Positions 61,701-64,000 of a stretch of DNA of 64,000 nt are shown in pieces. Location: the NCBI GenBank assembly GCA_963210315.1, contig OY723279.1, positions 1,488,001 to 1,552,000 of the forward strand. Direction: 5' to 3'. The stretch's first letter is position 1, and every line of letters begins with the position of its first letter. The stretch is from Rhynchopus euleeides (Eukaryota; Euglenozoa; Diplonemea; Diplonemida; Diplonemidae). The notes beneath the pieces were generated by a model that was not told where the DNA came from, did no database searches, and was given only the letters and a program-made list of their open reading frames with translations. The position numbers and the translations under genes are program-made.

Positions 61701-62900
61701 ACTGAACCATAGGTGCGGATTGTCGTGGAGGAGAGCCGCTCTGCGGGGTTTTTTTTTGTTTTCCAACAAGAACCCCCCCCCCGCATGATAGTGTTAGGTG
61801 TGTGGTTTAGAATGCAAACCGCCAGGAGGCCAGCCCCCCGCTGCTCTCCCGAATTGGCAAGCTGTGGGCTGGGCAACAGACACCGCACCGGCCCCCCGAG
61901 CAGCAACTCCCCGCATGATGAGGAGGTTGTTCTTTGTTGCACCCCCCAAAAGCGCCTGCCCCGCTAACTATATCACACGGGAGGCCCTGTTGCAATGTTG
62001 CAAAGAATAGTTGTGTTTTCACACTGCGACTCAGCATCATGTGGCGACACCAGATCTTGTCATCTCCCCTCTACTCCCTCTTTCTTCTCTCTCTCTCTCC
62101 CTCTGCACTTCTCTCGTAAGACGACGGCGCCATCGCCGGATAATGTATAAGTCTGAACTCCACCTCCACCTCCGCCTCTACCCTTCTTGAAGTTCGCCCC
62201 CCTTCTGGCCTGCACTGGGTAGCGCTTTGGCGACACAGCAGGACACACCCACACCACCACCACCACACCACATCACAGGCAACACCCACACAGACAGGGG
62301 TGGGGTCGGGAGTGGTGGGCCTTGCCTTCCCCTCCCCTCCCCCCTTCTCCCGAGGTGTGCTCTTTTCTTTTCCAGTTTGACCCACGCGGGTGTCCGGTGC
62401 GTTTTTTTTCCACACCCCCTGGGCATCCCCTCCTCAGTGATCATCTTGTACACCCCCCCCTGTAACCTGATACAGAACAGGGGAGGGGGGGGATAACATC
62501 CACCACACGCAAGCAAAACCCCCCCCCCCCCCGCCCTGGTATAAACCAGCGCGTGCAGAAGAGAAAATCTAAAAAAGGTTCGCCCCCCCCCCCCTCCCCC
62601 CCCAAAAAAAAGGGGGTGGGGGAGACGGGAGACGGGGCCAGAGAGGTGATCCGTCATCTCTCTCTCTCTCTCACTCCCACTCCCCCCTTCTTCCCTTCCC
62701 CCATCCCTTCCTCTTTTCCTGTAGTATTCTTTTTGGAGCGTCTTCCTTTTGCCCCCCCCCCTCTTTCTCTTCTTCTTCTTTTTCATTCGCATTCGAGGCG
62801 GGGGGTGTGTGTGTGTGAGGGGTAGCCAACAAGGGCACCTTCCCCCCCGTTCCCCAGTTTGAGTTTTGTTTGGAGGGGGCGGGAGTGAATGTCGCCCAAA
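61701..62900. other. No gene seen; C-tract/pyrimidine-rich 5' flank
   Basis: C-tracts (61774-61782, 62519-62532, 62582-62594), (CT)n near 62085-62102 and 62658-62672, and a CCACCACCAC run near 62250. The long minus-strand frame across 62178-63977 is the complement of the coding region at 62901 plus these tracts. Confidence 0.5.
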
Positions 62901-64000
62901 ATGCCTCAGTGGGGCTCGCCCTCTGTGGTGGTTGCTGTCGTGGTGGCAGCTGCATTGCTCGATGTTGGGGTGGTTGCTGTTCCGGACCCGATCAACCCGA
63001 CCAACATCCACCCGGGTGTTCGGATCACGGCGAGCGGGGGCACGACGCAGCGGGACAACGCTGTGGCGGTCTACCAGGGGTTCACCGACACTGACCCCGC
63101 GAGAACCTTCACCGGGCTGACCTGCACCTGCCTGCGGTGCACCGGAGGCATGGCGCTCACCGTGGATGCGAACGGATTTTGCTTCTGCAACAACTTTGCG
63201 ATGGTGAGCTCGAACTTTGTGGTGGCAGGGGGTTCGACCTTCGCCTTTGTGCCGGCGGGTGCTGCGACGAATCTTTTTATCGACTTCAAAACCTCCGCTA
63301 ACTACGACCGCACGCAGAGGTCTGTCGACATGCGCTGCCAGGCGACGAACGACGCCGGTGCGAACACCGGATTCTTCGAATTCAACGTGGAGGTCAACCC
63401 GTGGCTCAACAGCAACCCCACCGCATCCAACACGCGGATCAACGTGAGGGTGAGTGAGGACAACAGCAACACGCCGGCAATCCTCGCGGCCCCCCTCTGC
63501 CAGAACGCACCGAACGTGCGCCTCACCGCAGGGCCTGCCTGGGAGCTGCAGGGGACGACCCCCGCTGGGGGGCAGGGTGACCGGATCGCCCCGATGGCGA
63601 CCTGCGCGCTCGTCGCGGGGCAGACGACGTGTGCGTCTTCCACCGGGGAGTGCATCACGTTCAACGCCAACCAGGCTGTGACGTCCGCCACGGCGACAAA
63701 CTTTGCCCTGAACTACTGCATCGTGCCCGACGCGGTGGGTGTCGTGACGGTGGACTGCACCTTTGCGGATCTCGGCACCCACTGCTGCCAGGCGGGGTCC
63801 CAGCAGGGCAACCCTGCAAAGTGCCCCAACGACCTCGTCGCGCGCTGCAACAACGCCGCGCAGGGCGCTGCACCGGGCAACGTGGTGGTGCGCTACACCG
63901 TCACACTCGAGGAGGTGAACGATCCCCCCGTGGGATACTTCGACCTTGCTGCGATGCCCTCCATGGCAGGGCCCCATGTCTGGCAGGAGGACTGCGGGCT
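62901..64000 (+). CDS. Secreted/surface protein with cadherin-like junction motif, partial
   Basis: Open from ATG 62901 to the right edge, 366 residues without a stop. Signal peptide MPQWGSPSVVVAVVVAAALL with a probable cleavage near VVA-VP. The mature part is Thr/Asn/Ala-rich beta-type sequence with many Cys (CTCLRC, CFC, CC, several single Cys), favouring disulphide-bonded extracellular modules. YTVTLEEVNDPPVGYF near residue 335-350 resembles the EVNDPP linker closing cadherin-like/VCBS-type Ig modules, and FEFNVEVNPW and INVRVSEDN may mark earlier module borders. Probably a large multi-domain surface protein continuing outside the window. Strand, GC content and lack of introns match the neighbours. 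The opposite strand is also stop-free over most of this region, but reads as low-complexity Arg/His-rich sequence. Confidence 0.78.
   Translation, partial: MPQWGSPSVVVAVVVAAALLDVGVVAVPDPINPTNIHPGVRITASGGTTQRDNAVAVYQGFTDTDPARTFTGLTCTCLRCTGGMALTVDANGFCFCNNFAMVSSNFVVAGGSTFAFVPAGAATNLFIDFKTSANYDRTQRSVDMRCQATNDAGANTGFFEFNVEVNPWLNSNPTASNTRINVRVSEDNSNTPAILAAPLCQNAPNVRLTAGPAWELQGTTPAGGQGDRIAPMATCALVAGQTTCASSTGECITFNANQAVTSATATNFALNYCIVPDAVGVVTVDCTFADLGTHCCQAGSQQGNPAKCPNDLVARCNNAAQGAAPGNVVVRYTVTLEEVNDPPVGYFDLAAMPSMAGPHVWQEDCG

Noticed and set aside
62178-63977. 599-codon minus-strand frame at the right edge
   Set aside because: It is Arg/His/Gly-rich with no start context and includes C-tract sequence; the plus strand has an ATG, signal peptide and regular Cys-bearing domain sequence.

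Overview
The window reads as nuclear DNA of a free-living-type protist. It has long intron-poor GC-rich reading frames, very long C and G homopolymers, and roughly half of its length in non-autonomous transposons and other repeats. The best taxonomic clue is the adenylyl cyclase at 19-22 kb, whose catalytic domain has the motif order of kinetoplastid receptor cyclases (FTDI, VKTIGD, FDYFG, NRAAR). Ten coding units in a row from 9.5 kb to the right edge lie on the plus strand, as in polycistronic euglenozoan clusters. I therefore infer a euglenozoan, possibly a diplonemid. This is inference and not certain.

Layout. 0-0.7 kb: minus-strand secreted Asp/Lys-rich protein running off the left edge. 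0.9-9.5 kb: gene-poor, with palindromic repeats, a TAACGG array, two large foldback elements (3.3-4.8 and 6.0-7.5 kb; the second carries a broken, intron-bearing methyltransferase) and C/G-tract DNA. 9.6-11.3 kb: a membrane-anchored cytochrome b5-domain protein and a small MGCGAS protein. 14.9-18.7 kb: a nested 2.5-kb CAC-type element beside a 1.3-kb foldback element. 19.1-22.2 kb: receptor-type adenylyl cyclase with a second, degenerate cyclase domain. 24.1-25.8 kb: low-complexity MGTSSSS protein. 27.5-33.5 kb: a nest of elements (a CAC element inside a foldback element, then D-E-D). 36.6-38.7 kb: repeats. 41.5-46.1 kb: hAT transposon whose transposase carries a USP-like N-terminal domain. 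46.6-56.1 kb: tandem segmental duplication, each unit holding a twin-propeller WD40 surface protein with a different stalk. 56.4-58.8 kb: disordered/helical protein. 58.9-61.7 kb: 5'-truncated LINE. 62.9-64 kb: secreted Cys-containing protein running off the right edge.

The most unusual signal is a 150-190-bp dispersed element (called HC here; 14 copies found) with an invariant GAAGCGTCAACGC-like core. Its internal stem shows paired changes between copies and it usually ends in a T-run. Thirteen of 14 copies lie on the plus strand and all lie outside the predicted genes. One copy (31141-31299) is a clean insertion relative to a sister element, so the family has been mobile. The many large inverted-repeat elements (D, E, H, I, J, K and inner B and C) share TA at their borders, while the two complete CAC elements have 2-bp duplications, TA and TG.

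The signalling and surface genes (cyclase, two WD40 receptors, a b5 protein, two secreted proteins) do not form an obvious pathway. Their common feature is membrane or secretory location.
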